DNA of 64,000 bases. Source: Phenylobacterium zucineum HLK1. GTDB taxonomy: Bacteria > Pseudomonadota > Alphaproteobacteria > Caulobacterales > Caulobacteraceae. Positions 38,386-45,822 of this stretch are shown one piece after another. Each line of letters opens with the position of its first letter. The first letter of the stretch is position 1. The notes under the pieces were generated by a model. The model saw only the letters and a list, made by a program, of their open reading frames with translations, was not told where the DNA came from and ran no database searches. The position numbers were made by a program, and so were the translations under genes. The DNA is taken from positions 186,001-250,000 of the forward strand of contig NC_011144.1 of NCBI RefSeq assembly GCF_000017265.1, given 5' to 3'.

Positions 38386-39513
38386 ATGGCCGCCGACGGC
38401 AACATCACCAAGGACATGATCTACGACGCCGTGGCTCCGGACGACTTCGAGTCGATGCTGGAGCTGGACCGGTACAACGCCCGCTCGACGGCGTTCGACA
38501 AGATCATCAGCGCCACCCACGACCACTTCTGGGATCCGCTGGACGCCAAGTACATCGACTTCTCCACGCCGTTCGACATGGAGAACGAGATGATCCTCCC
38601 CGAGGACATGGTCGTCTCGCTCCAGACCAAGTACGTCTCGGACCGCCTGTCCGACCGCAAGGACCGCGTGCGGTTCGTCAACCAGTTCGCGCTGCGGACC
38701 TTCTCCTCGATCCTGCACGGCGAGCAGGGCGCGCTGAACCTGTCGGCCAGCCTGTGCCACGTGCTGAAGGACCAGGGCGCCCAGGAGTACGCGGCCAACC
38801 AGACCCGCGAAGAGGCCCGCCACGTCACGGCCTTCGCCAAGTACATCAAGGCCCGCTGGGGCCGGCCGGTGGAATGCGGCCCGACCCTGAAGGCGCTGCT
38901 GGTCGAGATCATCAACAGCCCCGAGGTCTACAAGAAGATCATCGGCATGCAGATGCTGGTCGAGGGCCTGGCGATGGGCGCCTTCGCCACCGTCTTCAAG
39001 CTGACCAACGACCCGCTGGCGCGGCAGCTGACGCAGCTCGTCATGACCGACGAGGCCTTCCACCACAAGTTCGGGAAGATCTGGGCCGACCGGACCATCC
39101 CGCACCTGACGGAAGCCGAGCACGAGATCATCGAGACCTGGGCGGCGCACTGCTTCCAGACGCTGCTGTTCAACCTCGTGGGCCCGTCGCAGCAGCGCAG
39201 CCTGTACGAGGAGTTCGGCCTCGACCCCGACCGGGTGATCGCCGAGCTGGCCGAGATCATCACCGACGAGAGCCGCCGCGAGGGGATGAAGGAGCAGACC
39301 AACATCTTCCGCGTGCTGGTGAAGACGCTGGTCAACGCCGGCATCATCACCGACCGGACGCGGGCGTTCTACGCCATGTACGTCGACCTCGACGAGCTGA
39401 AGGCCGAGGGCGACTCCATGGTCGGCGACGAGATCGCCGAGGAGGGCATCAAGTTCCTCCAGGAGATCAACTTCAAGGACCGCGCCAAGCAGGTCCTGAT
39501 CGCCGCGGAATAG
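38386..39513 (+). CDS. Ferritin-like di-iron protein (R2-like fold)
   Basis: 375 residues from ATG 38386; GGAGGAG 9 bases upstream decides this start over a GTG at 38368. Four-helix-bundle di-iron ligands are visible in order: HGEQGALNLS, TREEARHVTAFA (ExxH), MLVEGLAMGAF, and TDEAFHHKFG (DExxHH). This is the carboxylate-bridged arrangement of ribonucleotide-reductase R2 and related ferritin-like oxygenases. The radical-bearing Tyr of R2 cannot be assigned, no NrdA is nearby, and length and sequence are unlike class Ia NrdB. So it may be an oxygenase or oxidase. It shares an upstream palindrome with the ferredoxin system. Confidence 0.8.
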   Translation: MAADGNITKDMIYDAVAPDDFESMLELDRYNARSTAFDKIISATHDHFWDPLDAKYIDFSTPFDMENEMILPEDMVVSLQTKYVSDRLSDRKDRVRFVNQFALRTFSSILHGEQGALNLSASLCHVLKDQGAQEYAANQTREEARHVTAFAKYIKARWGRPVECGPTLKALLVEIINSPEVYKKIIGMQMLVEGLAMGAFATVFKLTNDPLARQLTQLVMTDEAFHHKFGKIWADRTIPHLTEAEHEIIETWAAHCFQTLLFNLVGPSQQRSLYEEFGLDPDRVIAELAEIITDESRREGMKEQTNIFRVLVKTLVNAGIITDRTRAFYAMYVDLDELKAEGDSMVGDEIAEEGIKFLQEINFKDRAKQVLIAAE

Positions 39514-39537
39514 ACCCTCCGCCAGGGGGGCTGCGGG

Positions 39538-39566
39538 CGCCCGCCGGCCGAGGAGGCCGGCGGGCG
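39538..39566 (+). terminator. Strong GC hairpin after the di-iron gene
   Basis: Perfect 12-bp arms CGCCCGCCGGCC/GGCCGGCGGGCG around GAGGA, 24 bases after the stop. The following TTCGCGTTT is only a weak U-tract. Confidence 0.65.
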
Positions 39567-39686
39567 TTCGCGTTTCTGCAACAGAAGCGCCCAACATTGG
39601 CCAAGAGGACGTTGCGTCTATATGTAGCGCCCGCGGCCGCCGCCCGGCCGTTCATATCCATTCGAGACGCGGGTATCGGTCCCGGC

Positions 39687-40208
39687 ATGATCCAGCGCCT
39701 GATCCTTGCGGCGGCCGCCGCCCTCGCCATGGCCGCCCTGCCCGTCGCCGGCCCGCTCCACGCCGCCGAGCCCGTCCAGAAGGTCGAGCTGACCAAGATG
39801 ATGGGCCGCTGGTACGAGGTGGCCCGGGTCCCGAACAAGCTGCAGAACGGCTGCGAGGCCGGCGCCTCGGACTGGACGCCCCAGGCCGGCGGCTTCGCCG
39901 TGGTCCAGCGCTGCTGGAAGGAGAAGGGCGGCCAGACGACCTGGAAGGCCAAGGCCACCGCCGACCCGTCGAACACCCGCATCAAGATGACGTTCTTCGG
40001 CGGCCTGGTGAGCCAGGACTACAAGGTGCTGGAGCACCGCGTGGACCAGGGCTGGCTGATCCTGGCGACCGCCAACGGCAAGTACGTGTGGCTGATGTCG
40101 CAGAAGCCGACCCTGCCGGCGCAGGTGAAGGCCCAGGCCGTCGCCCGCATCAAGCAGCTCGGCTTCGACCCCAACCGCCTCGAGTTCCCGGGCCCGCCGG
40201 AGACCTGA
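39687..40208 (+). CDS. Bacterial lipocalin (Blc-like)
   Basis: 173 residues. Signal peptide MIQRLILAAAAALAMAALPV with cleavage after AGPLHA; no lipobox Cys, so it is probably periplasmic rather than a lipoprotein. The mature part has the lipocalin N-terminal signature KMMGRWYEVARVPN (GxW). The conserved Cys pair is in NGCEAGASDW and VVQRCWKEKGG, and the YKVLEHRVDQGWLILAT strands follow. Lipocalins bind small hydrophobic ligands; Blc-type proteins bind lysophospholipids. Confidence 0.93.
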   Translation: MIQRLILAAAAALAMAALPVAGPLHAAEPVQKVELTKMMGRWYEVARVPNKLQNGCEAGASDWTPQAGGFAVVQRCWKEKGGQTTWKAKATADPSNTRIKMTFFGGLVSQDYKVLEHRVDQGWLILATANGKYVWLMSQKPTLPAQVKAQAVARIKQLGFDPNRLEFPGPPET

Positions 40209-40238
40209 GGCCGCGACCGCCGGCCGCGCTTGCCTCCG

Positions 40239-40253
40239 GAACGGAGGCGGAAC
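40239..40253 (-). promoter_or_regulatory. LexA (SOS) box
   Basis: GTTC-N7-GTTC on the minus strand (GAACGGAGGCGGAAC on +), the LexA operator consensus of Alphaproteobacteria. It ends 11 bases before the mmcB start, so it would block transcription or early elongation until DNA damage. Confidence 0.75.
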
Positions 40254-40264
40254 AGAGTGCCGGG

Positions 40265-40720
40265 ATGGACGTCTCCGTCACCGTCGTTTCCGTCTCGCGG
40301 CCCGAGACAACCGCCAGCGTCACCCGCGGGGCGGCGCGGTTCCTGACCGCGCTGGGCTATGCCCCGCTGGCGGAGGTGACCCTGCCGAACGGCCGGCGCG
40401 CCGACCTGATGGCGCTGGGCCCCAAGGGAGAGATCTTCATCGTCGAGGTGAAGTCGGGCGTGGAGGACTTCCGCACCGACCAGAAGTGGCACGAGTACCT
40501 GCCCTACTGCGACGCCTTCGCCTTCGCCGTGGCGCCCGAGTTCCCGCGCGAGATCCTGCCGGACGAGCCGGGACTGATCGTCGCCGACGGCTTCGGCGGC
40601 GCCATCCTGCGCGAGGCGCCCGTGGCCCCGCTGGCCGGCGCGCGGCGCAAGGCGCTGACCCTCGCGTTCGGACGGCTGGCGGCCATGCGCGCCGGCGGCG
40701 CGGAGGCGTTCACGCTGTAG
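40265..40720 (+). CDS. mmcB: MmcB family DNA repair protein
   Basis: 151 residues from ATG 40265. PD-(D/E)XK-like family: NGRRADLMALGPKGEIFIVE followed by VKSGVEDFRTDQKWHEYLPY (D...ExK) is the MmcB signature. The family is known from Caulobacter as a DNA-damage-induced gene contributing to mitomycin C survival. The LexA box immediately upstream fits this. The next gene, a GIY-YIG nuclease, begins directly after its stop codon and is probably co-expressed. Confidence 0.92.
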   Translation: MDVSVTVVSVSRPETTASVTRGAARFLTALGYAPLAEVTLPNGRRADLMALGPKGEIFIVEVKSGVEDFRTDQKWHEYLPYCDAFAFAVAPEFPREILPDEPGLIVADGFGGAILREAPVAPLAGARRKALTLAFGRLAAMRAGGAEAFTL

Positions 40721-41008
40721 GTGGCGGGCTACGTCTACATCCTGGCGAGCGCGCCCTACGGGACGCTCTACATCGGCGTGACGAACGACATCGCCTTTCG
40801 GGTCTGGCAGCACCGCGAAGGGGCCGGGAGCGAGTTCTGCCGCAGGTACGGCGTCCATCGGCTGGTCCACTACGAGCTGTTCGACGACATCTCGAACGCC
40901 ATCCACCGTGAGAAGCGGCTGAAGAAGTGGCCTCGGCGCTGGAAGATCAACCTGATCGAGGCGGGCAATCCGACCTGGCGCGACCTCTACGAGACGCTGA
41001 ACCTGTAG
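40721..41008 (+). CDS. GIY-YIG nuclease-domain protein (YhbQ/UPF0213-like)
   Basis: 95 residues from a GTG that abuts the mmcB stop with no gap. The N-terminal GYVYILASAPYGTLYIGVTN carries the GIY-YIG core (here VYI...YIG), followed by RVWQHREG (catalytic Arg region) and the Glu-bearing AIHREKRLKKWPRRWKINLI. Stand-alone GIY-YIG proteins of this type are common; their natural substrates are unknown. It falls under the SOS box by position. Two inverted copies of the 39/40-bp repeat follow 10 bases later. Confidence 0.9.
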   Translation: MAGYVYILASAPYGTLYIGVTNDIAFRVWQHREGAGSEFCRRYGVHRLVHYELFDDISNAIHREKRLKKWPRRWKINLIEAGNPTWRDLYETLNL

Positions 41009-41017
41009 GCGCCGCTT

Positions 41018-41057
41018 GGGTCCCCCGGATCGCCCTGGCGGGCGACCGGAGGATGAC
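41018..41057 (+). repeat. 40-bp palindromic repeat, copy R7
   Basis: GGGTCCCCCGGAT ... ACCGGAGGATGAC with the CGCCC-TGGC-GGGCG core. It begins 10 bases after the GIY-YIG stop. Confidence 0.85.
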
Positions 41058-41085
41058 GGATCAAGGATGGGCGTCACTACAGCTC

Positions 41086-41124
41086 GTCATCCCACGGTCA
41101 GCCGAAGGCTGATCCGGGGGACCC
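41086..41124 (-). repeat. 39-bp palindromic repeat, copy R8
   Basis: Inverted partner of R7 with the other core type, CAGCC-GAA-GGCTG, 28 bases away. R7 and R8 together could form one long cruciform through their shared ends. Confidence 0.85.
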
Positions 41125-41185
41125 AAGCGGCGGATCGTTGGGGCGCTGGCTCCTGCCGGGCCGGGGCCGGCGAAGCCGTCTTTTC

Positions 41186-41271
41186 GACACCAAGAGCACC
41201 AAGGGCACGAAGATCACCAAGAGGGGGCTCGGCGTCTTCGTGAGCTTGGTGGTCTTGGTGGTCGTGGTGTC
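41186..41271. repeat. Imperfect inverted repeat of CACCAAG units
   Basis: GACACCAAGAGCACCAAGG and further CACGAAG/CACCAAG units on the left face CTTGGTGGTCTTGGTGGTCG and TGGTGTC on the right. A long imperfect hairpin results (arms of roughly 28-36 bases). Such CACCAAG-type elements are scattered in many proteobacterial genomes; their role is unknown. Confidence 0.7.
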
Positions 41272-41331
41272 GGATTGGTGAGCCGCCGCTGGCGCGGCGT
41301 CTCGGGGGCGCCATCCGGTTCTGGCTCTCCG

Positions 41332-41682
41332 CTACGCGGGAGCGGAGGCGGCCTGTTCAGCGGCGAAGGCCCGGCTGATCTTCTTGGGGACGACCTGGGT
41401 CCAGGCTTCGCGGGCGAGGTCGGCGGCTTCGGCGGGGGCGAGGGCGGAGAGGTCGACGAAGGACCAGCGCAGGGCCCCGGCGACGTAGGGGCTGAAGACG
41501 TCGGGGCGGGCCTCGAAGAGGAGCTCCTGGTGGTTCCTCTCCAGCTTCATGATCACCCGCCCGCGCCAGGTCTGGACGAAGCCCTTCCTGCCCACCCGGA
41601 ACATGGGCTCGCCGTACCAGACGTCCTCCTCGGCGCCGGGAAGGGGCAGGGCGGCGGCGCGGATGTCGTCCCAGGTCGCCAT
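41332..41682 (-). CDS. MmcQ/YjbR-family protein
   Basis: 116 residues; YjbR-like fold (CyaY-like). Family blocks are WDDIRAAALPLPGAEEDVWY, PMFRVGRKGFVQTWRGRVIMKL and PDVFSPYVAGALRWSFVDL, ending in EAWTQVVPKKISRAF. YjbR proteins were proposed to bind DNA; the role is not established. It lies downstream of regA on the same strand, separated by 16 bases. No LexA box is seen near it. Confidence 0.88.
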   Translation of the reverse strand: MATWDDIRAAALPLPGAEEDVWYGEPMFRVGRKGFVQTWRGRVIMKLERNHQELLFEARPDVFSPYVAGALRWSFVDLSALAPAEAADLAREAWTQVVPKKISRAFAAEQAASAPA

Positions 41683-41698
41683 GGCCGGCCGTCCGCGC

Positions 41699-42256
41699 CT
41701 AGCGGGGCGCCCGCTTGGCGAGGATCCGCTGCAGGGTGCGGCGGTGCATGTTCAGCCGCCGGGCGGTCTCGGAGACGTTGTGGTTGCAGAGCTCGTAGAC
41801 CCGCTGGATGTGCTCCCAGCGCACCCGGTCGGCGCTCATCGGGTTCTCGGGGGGCGCGGGGGCGTCGCCGCCGCGGGCCAGCAGGGCGCGGGCCACGTCG
41901 TCGGCGTCGGCGGGCTTGGAGAGGTAGTCCACCGCCCCGGCCTTCACCGCCTGCACCGCGGTGGCGATGTTGCCGTAGCCGGTCAGCATGATGATCTTGG
42001 CGTCGGGGCGGGCGTCGCGCACCGCCTCCACCACCTTCAGGCCCGAGCCGTCCTCCAGACGCATGTCGAGCACGGCGTAGGCGGGCGGCTTGGCCCGCAC
42101 CGCGGCGATCGCCTCGGCGACGCTGCCCACCAGCGTGGGCTCGAATCCCCGCTGCTCCAGCGCCCGGCCCAGCCGGTTGCGGAGCGGCGCGTCGTCGTCG
42201 AGCACCAGCAGGGACTTGTCGGGAAGCGCGGAAATATCGGCGGAGAGATCGGTCAT
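41699..42256 (-). CDS. regA: Redox response regulator RegA/ActR/PrrA
   Basis: 185 residues from ATG 42256. Receiver domain: acidic pocket in LLVLDDDAPLRNRLG, phospho-Asp in YAVLDMRLEDGSGL, Thr in IIMLTGYGNIATAVQA and Lys in DYLSKPADAD. The C-terminal Fis-type HTH ends in NVSETARRLNMHRRTLQRIL, nearly invariant in RegA/ActR/PrrA. It is the partner of the RegB kinase gene 85 bases upstream. The pair controls respiration and other redox-linked genes in Alphaproteobacteria. Confidence 0.95.
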   Translation of the reverse strand: MTDLSADISALPDKSLLVLDDDAPLRNRLGRALEQRGFEPTLVGSVAEAIAAVRAKPPAYAVLDMRLEDGSGLKVVEAVRDARPDAKIIMLTGYGNIATAVQAVKAGAVDYLSKPADADDVARALLARGGDAPAPPENPMSADRVRWEHIQRVYELCNHNVSETARRLNMHRRTLQRILAKRAPR

Positions 42257-42341
42257 ACTCAAATCCCGGCGGGCTCCCTCACTGTGCTCTGCGGCAGTCT
42301 GTCGCACCTCAACGCATCAGGGCAAGCTTGGCTGCCGCCGT

Positions 42342-43712
42342 TCAGCCGGCCTCGATGGTCGATCGCGCCCAGCGCGCGGTGACGACCGCGCCGCGCGGCC
42401 GTCCGTTCTGAAACGACACCCGGGCGCCGGTTCGTTCCAGCAACGTTTTCGCGATGAAGAAGCCCAGGCCCATGCCGACGTGGCCGGTGCGGCCGCCCTC
42501 CACCCCCGGACGGCTGGTCACATAGGGCTCGCCCAGCTTGGCGATGATCTCGGGCGCGAATCCGGGGCCGTCGTCGCGCACCTCCATCGAGACGGTGTCG
42601 GCGTCGAAGCGGGCCGTGACGAGGACCTCGGAGGCGGCGAAGTCCACGGCGTTCTCCACGAACGAGGTCATGGCGTGGGTGATCTCGGGCAGGCGGCGGA
42701 TGTCGGGCGCCTTCACGCCCTTGGCGCCGGTGACGATGGCCTCGACCCGCACGTCCTTCACCGCGGCGTGGGGCTCGATCACCTCCTGCACGAGCTGGCG
42801 CAGGGAGAGGCGCTCGTGGACCTCGTCGGAATGGGCGTCGGGGGTGGCGGTGAGCCGCCGCAGGATCTCCCGGCAGCGCTCGGCCTGGGCCATCAGCAGG
42901 TCGGCGTCCTCCTTCACCTGCGGCGTCGGCGCCTCGCGGGCCATCTCCTTGGCGACGATGGAGATGGTGGCGAGCGGGGTGCCGAGCTCGTGCGCCGCGG
43001 CCGCCGCCAGGGTCCCGAGGGCCGAGAGCCGCTGCTCCTTGGCCAGCACCGCCTGGGTGACGTCGAGGGCCAGGGCCATCCGCGCGGCCTCGGCGGCCGA
43101 CTGGCGCACGTAGCTGGCGATCAGCGCGATGCCGGCGATGTTGGCCAGGCCCGCGGCCAGCCGGTACTCGAGCGACATGCGCGGGCCGGGCGCGGCCGCC
43201 GGGGCCGGCAGGGACACGCCGGCCAGCGCCAGGGAGGCGAGGGCGGCCAGCCCCGCGAGCAGCAGCGTGTGGCGCAGGGGCAGGGTCGCGGCCGCCAGGG
43301 TCACCGGCACGATCAGGAGGACGACGAACGGGTTCGCCGTGCCGCCCATCAGGCCCATGAAGATCGCGATCTGGAGGATGTCGAAGGCCAGGTGCGCCGT
43401 GGCCTCACGGTCGCCCAGCACCCGCTGCAGGGGCGAGGCCACGCCGGTGAGCAGGTTGACGAAGCCGCCGACGCCGATCGCCAGCGCGGCGAGCGCATAG
43501 GGGCCCGGATAGTCCAGCAGCAGGCCCAGGGCGAGGAGCAGCGCCGTCTGGCCGGCGATCACCAGCCAGCGCAGGGTCACCAGGGTGCGCAGCCGCAGGT
43601 GGCTGCGGTTCACCGCGTCGGCGTCCCAGACGCCTTGCACCCCGTTCGCCGCCGCCCTATCGAGGCGATGGGGGGCCGGGATCGCCGCCGTCTGCGCGCG
43701 CGCGTTCGCCAT
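42342..43712 (-). CDS. regB: Redox sensor histidine kinase RegB/ActS/PrrB
   Basis: 456 residues from ATG 43712. About six membrane helices fill residues 40-210, with the quinone-site motif FMGLMGGTANPFVVLL (GGxxNPF). The H-box AAAAHELGTPLATISIV is RegB-like. The Cys 39 residues after the His, in AQAERCREILRRL, matches the redox-active Cys region of RegB. The GHKL domain has VENAVDFA, DDGPGF and GMGLGFFIAKTLLERTGA. It senses quinone/redox state. Divergent from senC with 54 bases between. Confidence 0.95.
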   Translation of the reverse strand: MANARAQTAAIPAPHRLDRAAANGVQGVWDADAVNRSHLRLRTLVTLRWLVIAGQTALLLALGLLLDYPGPYALAALAIGVGGFVNLLTGVASPLQRVLGDREATAHLAFDILQIAIFMGLMGGTANPFVVLLIVPVTLAAATLPLRHTLLLAGLAALASLALAGVSLPAPAAAPGPRMSLEYRLAAGLANIAGIALIASYVRQSAAEAARMALALDVTQAVLAKEQRLSALGTLAAAAAHELGTPLATISIVAKEMAREAPTPQVKEDADLLMAQAERCREILRRLTATPDAHSDEVHERLSLRQLVQEVIEPHAAVKDVRVEAIVTGAKGVKAPDIRRLPEITHAMTSFVENAVDFAASEVLVTARFDADTVSMEVRDDGPGFAPEIIAKLGEPYVTSRPGVEGGRTGHVGMGLGFFIAKTLLERTGARVSFQNGRPRGAVVTARWARSTIEAG

Positions 43713-43766
43713 GGTCCTCCTCAGGCCCGCCCGCCGCGGCCGGGCCGCAAGACAAGGGAAGCTCGC

Positions 43767-44378
43767 ATGTCCAGGCGCGTCCTCGCGCTCGTCGCGGTCT
43801 TGGCTCTGGCGCTCGCCATCCTCACCGGTCTCGCCGTCCGTAAAGGTGTCCTGGGTCCGGAGGAGCAAACCGCCGCCGTGGGCGGGGCGTTCCAACTGGT
43901 GGACCAGACGGGCGCCACGGTCGACGAGGACGTGCTGAAGGGCAAGTGGAGCGCGGTCTTCTTCGGCTTCACCCACTGCCCCGACGTGTGCCCGACGACG
44001 CTGTTCGAGATGGCCGAGGTCGAGCGCCTGATGGGCGAGAAGGCCGGGACCCTGCAGACCGTGTTCATCTCGGTGGACCCCGAACGCGACACCGTCCAGC
44101 AGGTGGCGGCCTATGTGAAGAACGACGCCTTCCCCAGGCGCCTGATCGGCCTGACCGGCACGCCGGAGCAGGTGGACCGGGCGGCAAAGGCCTATCACGT
44201 CTACTACCAGAAGGCCGGCGAGGGCCCGGACTACCAGGTCAACCACGCCTCCTACACCTATCTGATGAGCCCCAAGGGCCGGTTCGTCTGCGTTCTGCCC
44301 TACGACCTCGGCCCCGAGCAGGTCGCGGCGAAGATCGAGACCGCCATGCGGGCGGGTCCGAACGCGACGAGCTGCTGA
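43767..44378 (+). CDS. senC: SCO1/SenC copper chaperone
   Basis: 203 residues. N-terminal membrane helix/signal anchor (about 5-24), then a thioredoxin-like domain with the copper-binding FTHCPDVCPTT (CxxxC) and the distal His in YQVNHASYTYLM. The family block VFISVDPERDTVQQVAAYV is clear. SenC/PrrC delivers copper to cytochrome c oxidase and lies next to regB/regA in many Alphaproteobacteria, as here, in divergent orientation. Confidence 0.95.
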   Translation: MSRRVLALVAVLALALAILTGLAVRKGVLGPEEQTAAVGGAFQLVDQTGATVDEDVLKGKWSAVFFGFTHCPDVCPTTLFEMAEVERLMGEKAGTLQTVFISVDPERDTVQQVAAYVKNDAFPRRLIGLTGTPEQVDRAAKAYHVYYQKAGEGPDYQVNHASYTYLMSPKGRFVCVLPYDLGPEQVAAKIETAMRAGPNATSC

Positions 44379-44540
44379 GGCCTTCGCCGGCGTCGGCGGC
44401 GCGCCCTTCCCACCATTCGCTCTTCAGCCCGCCGACGGGAGCTTCGGCGAATGGTCCCCCCTTCCCGCTTCGCGGGACGGGCAGGGTGGAGCCAATTAAC
44501 GCTTCACATGTTATGCTGCGGCGCACAAAAAGGGGGCCTG

Positions 44541-45812
44541 ATGCTCTACACCCTCTATGAGGCCGGCTACTACGCCTCGACCCCGCTCCGTCTGGCCGCC
44601 CTGGCGACCCGGCAGTTCTGGGGCTCGCCGCTCAATCCGGCCGCCGACACCGAGCTGGGCCGGCGGCTGTTCGCCACCTCGGACCTGATCACCAACCTGA
44701 CCCGGCGCTACGGCAAGCCGGCGTGGGGGATCGACCAGGTCGAGATCGGCGGGCAGGACGTGCGGGTGCGGCCGGTCAGCGTCTGGTCCAGCCCCTGGGC
44801 GAAGCTGACCCACTTCGTGCGCGACATGTCCGACCTGCGGCGGGCGGGCCGGCGCGAGCTGGAGCCGGCGGTGCTGATCGTGGCGCCGCTCTCGGGGCAC
44901 TACGCCACCCTGCTGCGCGGCACGGTGCAGGCCTTCCTGCAGGACCACGAGGTGTTCGTCACCGAATGGGCGAACGCCCGCGACGTGCCGGTGCTGGAAG
45001 GCCGCTTCGACCTCGACGACTACATCGACCACATCCGCGAGATGCTGCGCGTGCTGGGCCCGCGCCCGCACGTGGTGGCGGTCTGCCAGCCGGGGCCCGC
45101 GGTCCTGGCGGCCGCCGCGCTGATGAGCGAGGACGGCGAGGAGAGCCGCCCGGGCTCGATGACCTTCATGGGCTCGCCGATCGACGCGCGGCTGTCGCCC
45201 ACGGTGACCAACCGGCTGGCCGAGGAGCGGCCGTTCGCCTGGTTCGAGAGCAACATGGTCTACACCGTCCCCGGGCCCTATCCGGGGATGGGGCGGCGGG
45301 TCTATCCGGGCTTCGTCCAGCTCGCGAGCTTCATGTCGATGAACCTCGAGAAGCACCAGGAAGCCCACCTGCGCTACCTGCAGCACCTGATGGACGGCGA
45401 CGGGGATTCCGCCGACAAGCACCTGGAGTTCTACGACGAGTACCTCTCGGTGCTGGACCTGACCGAGGAGTTCTACCTCCAGACCGTCGACGTGGTGTTC
45501 CAGCGCTACCTGCTGCCGAAGGGCGAGTTCTTCCACCGCGGCCGCCACGTGCGGCCCGACCGGATCGCCGACATCGGCCTGATGACCGTCGAGGGCGAGA
45601 ACGACGACATCTCCGGGATCGGCCAGACCCAGGCGGCCCACGACCTGTGCTCGGGCATTCCGGCCGAGCTGAAGGAGGACTGGGTGCAGCCGCACGTCGG
45701 CCACTACGGCGTCTTCAACGGCAAGCGCTTCCGCGAGGAGATCTACCCGCGGGTGAGGGCGTTCATCCGCCGCATCGAAGAGGGCTTCGACAGGACCCGG
45801 GCGGCTGCCTAG
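44541..45812 (+). CDS. phaZ: Intracellular polyhydroxyalkanoate depolymerase
   Basis: 423 residues from ATG 44541 with AGGGGG 3-8 bases upstream. The frame is open upstream, but MLYTLYEAGYYASTPLRLAA is the usual PhaZ start. Alpha/beta-hydrolase core; the nucleophile elbow is VVAVCQPGPAVLAA with Cys in place of Ser, as in intracellular PhaZ. The acid and His are in VEGENDDISGIGQTQAAHDL and HVGHYGVFNGKRF. It breaks down stored PHB granules. No phaC is nearby. Confidence 0.93.
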   Translation: MLYTLYEAGYYASTPLRLAALATRQFWGSPLNPAADTELGRRLFATSDLITNLTRRYGKPAWGIDQVEIGGQDVRVRPVSVWSSPWAKLTHFVRDMSDLRRAGRRELEPAVLIVAPLSGHYATLLRGTVQAFLQDHEVFVTEWANARDVPVLEGRFDLDDYIDHIREMLRVLGPRPHVVAVCQPGPAVLAAAALMSEDGEESRPGSMTFMGSPIDARLSPTVTNRLAEERPFAWFESNMVYTVPGPYPGMGRRVYPGFVQLASFMSMNLEKHQEAHLRYLQHLMDGDGDSADKHLEFYDEYLSVLDLTEEFYLQTVDVVFQRYLLPKGEFFHRGRHVRPDRIADIGLMTVEGENDDISGIGQTQAAHDLCSGIPAELKEDWVQPHVGHYGVFNGKRFREEIYPRVRAFIRRIEEGFDRTRAAA

Positions 45813-45822
45813 ATAAGGGGCG

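Larger units (their letters stand above)
41009..41331. other. Repeat-filled gap of about 320 bases
   Basis: No gene is seen. The stretch holds the inverted pair R7/R8 (41018-41124), about 60 bases of GC-rich sequence without features, and a long imperfect inverted repeat built on CACCAAG (41186-41271). Confidence 0.75.

Noticed and set aside
38386-39513. Calling the di-iron gene nrdB
   Set aside because: The iron-ligand pattern fits the superfamily, but no partner NrdA gene is near and other R2 features cannot be identified.
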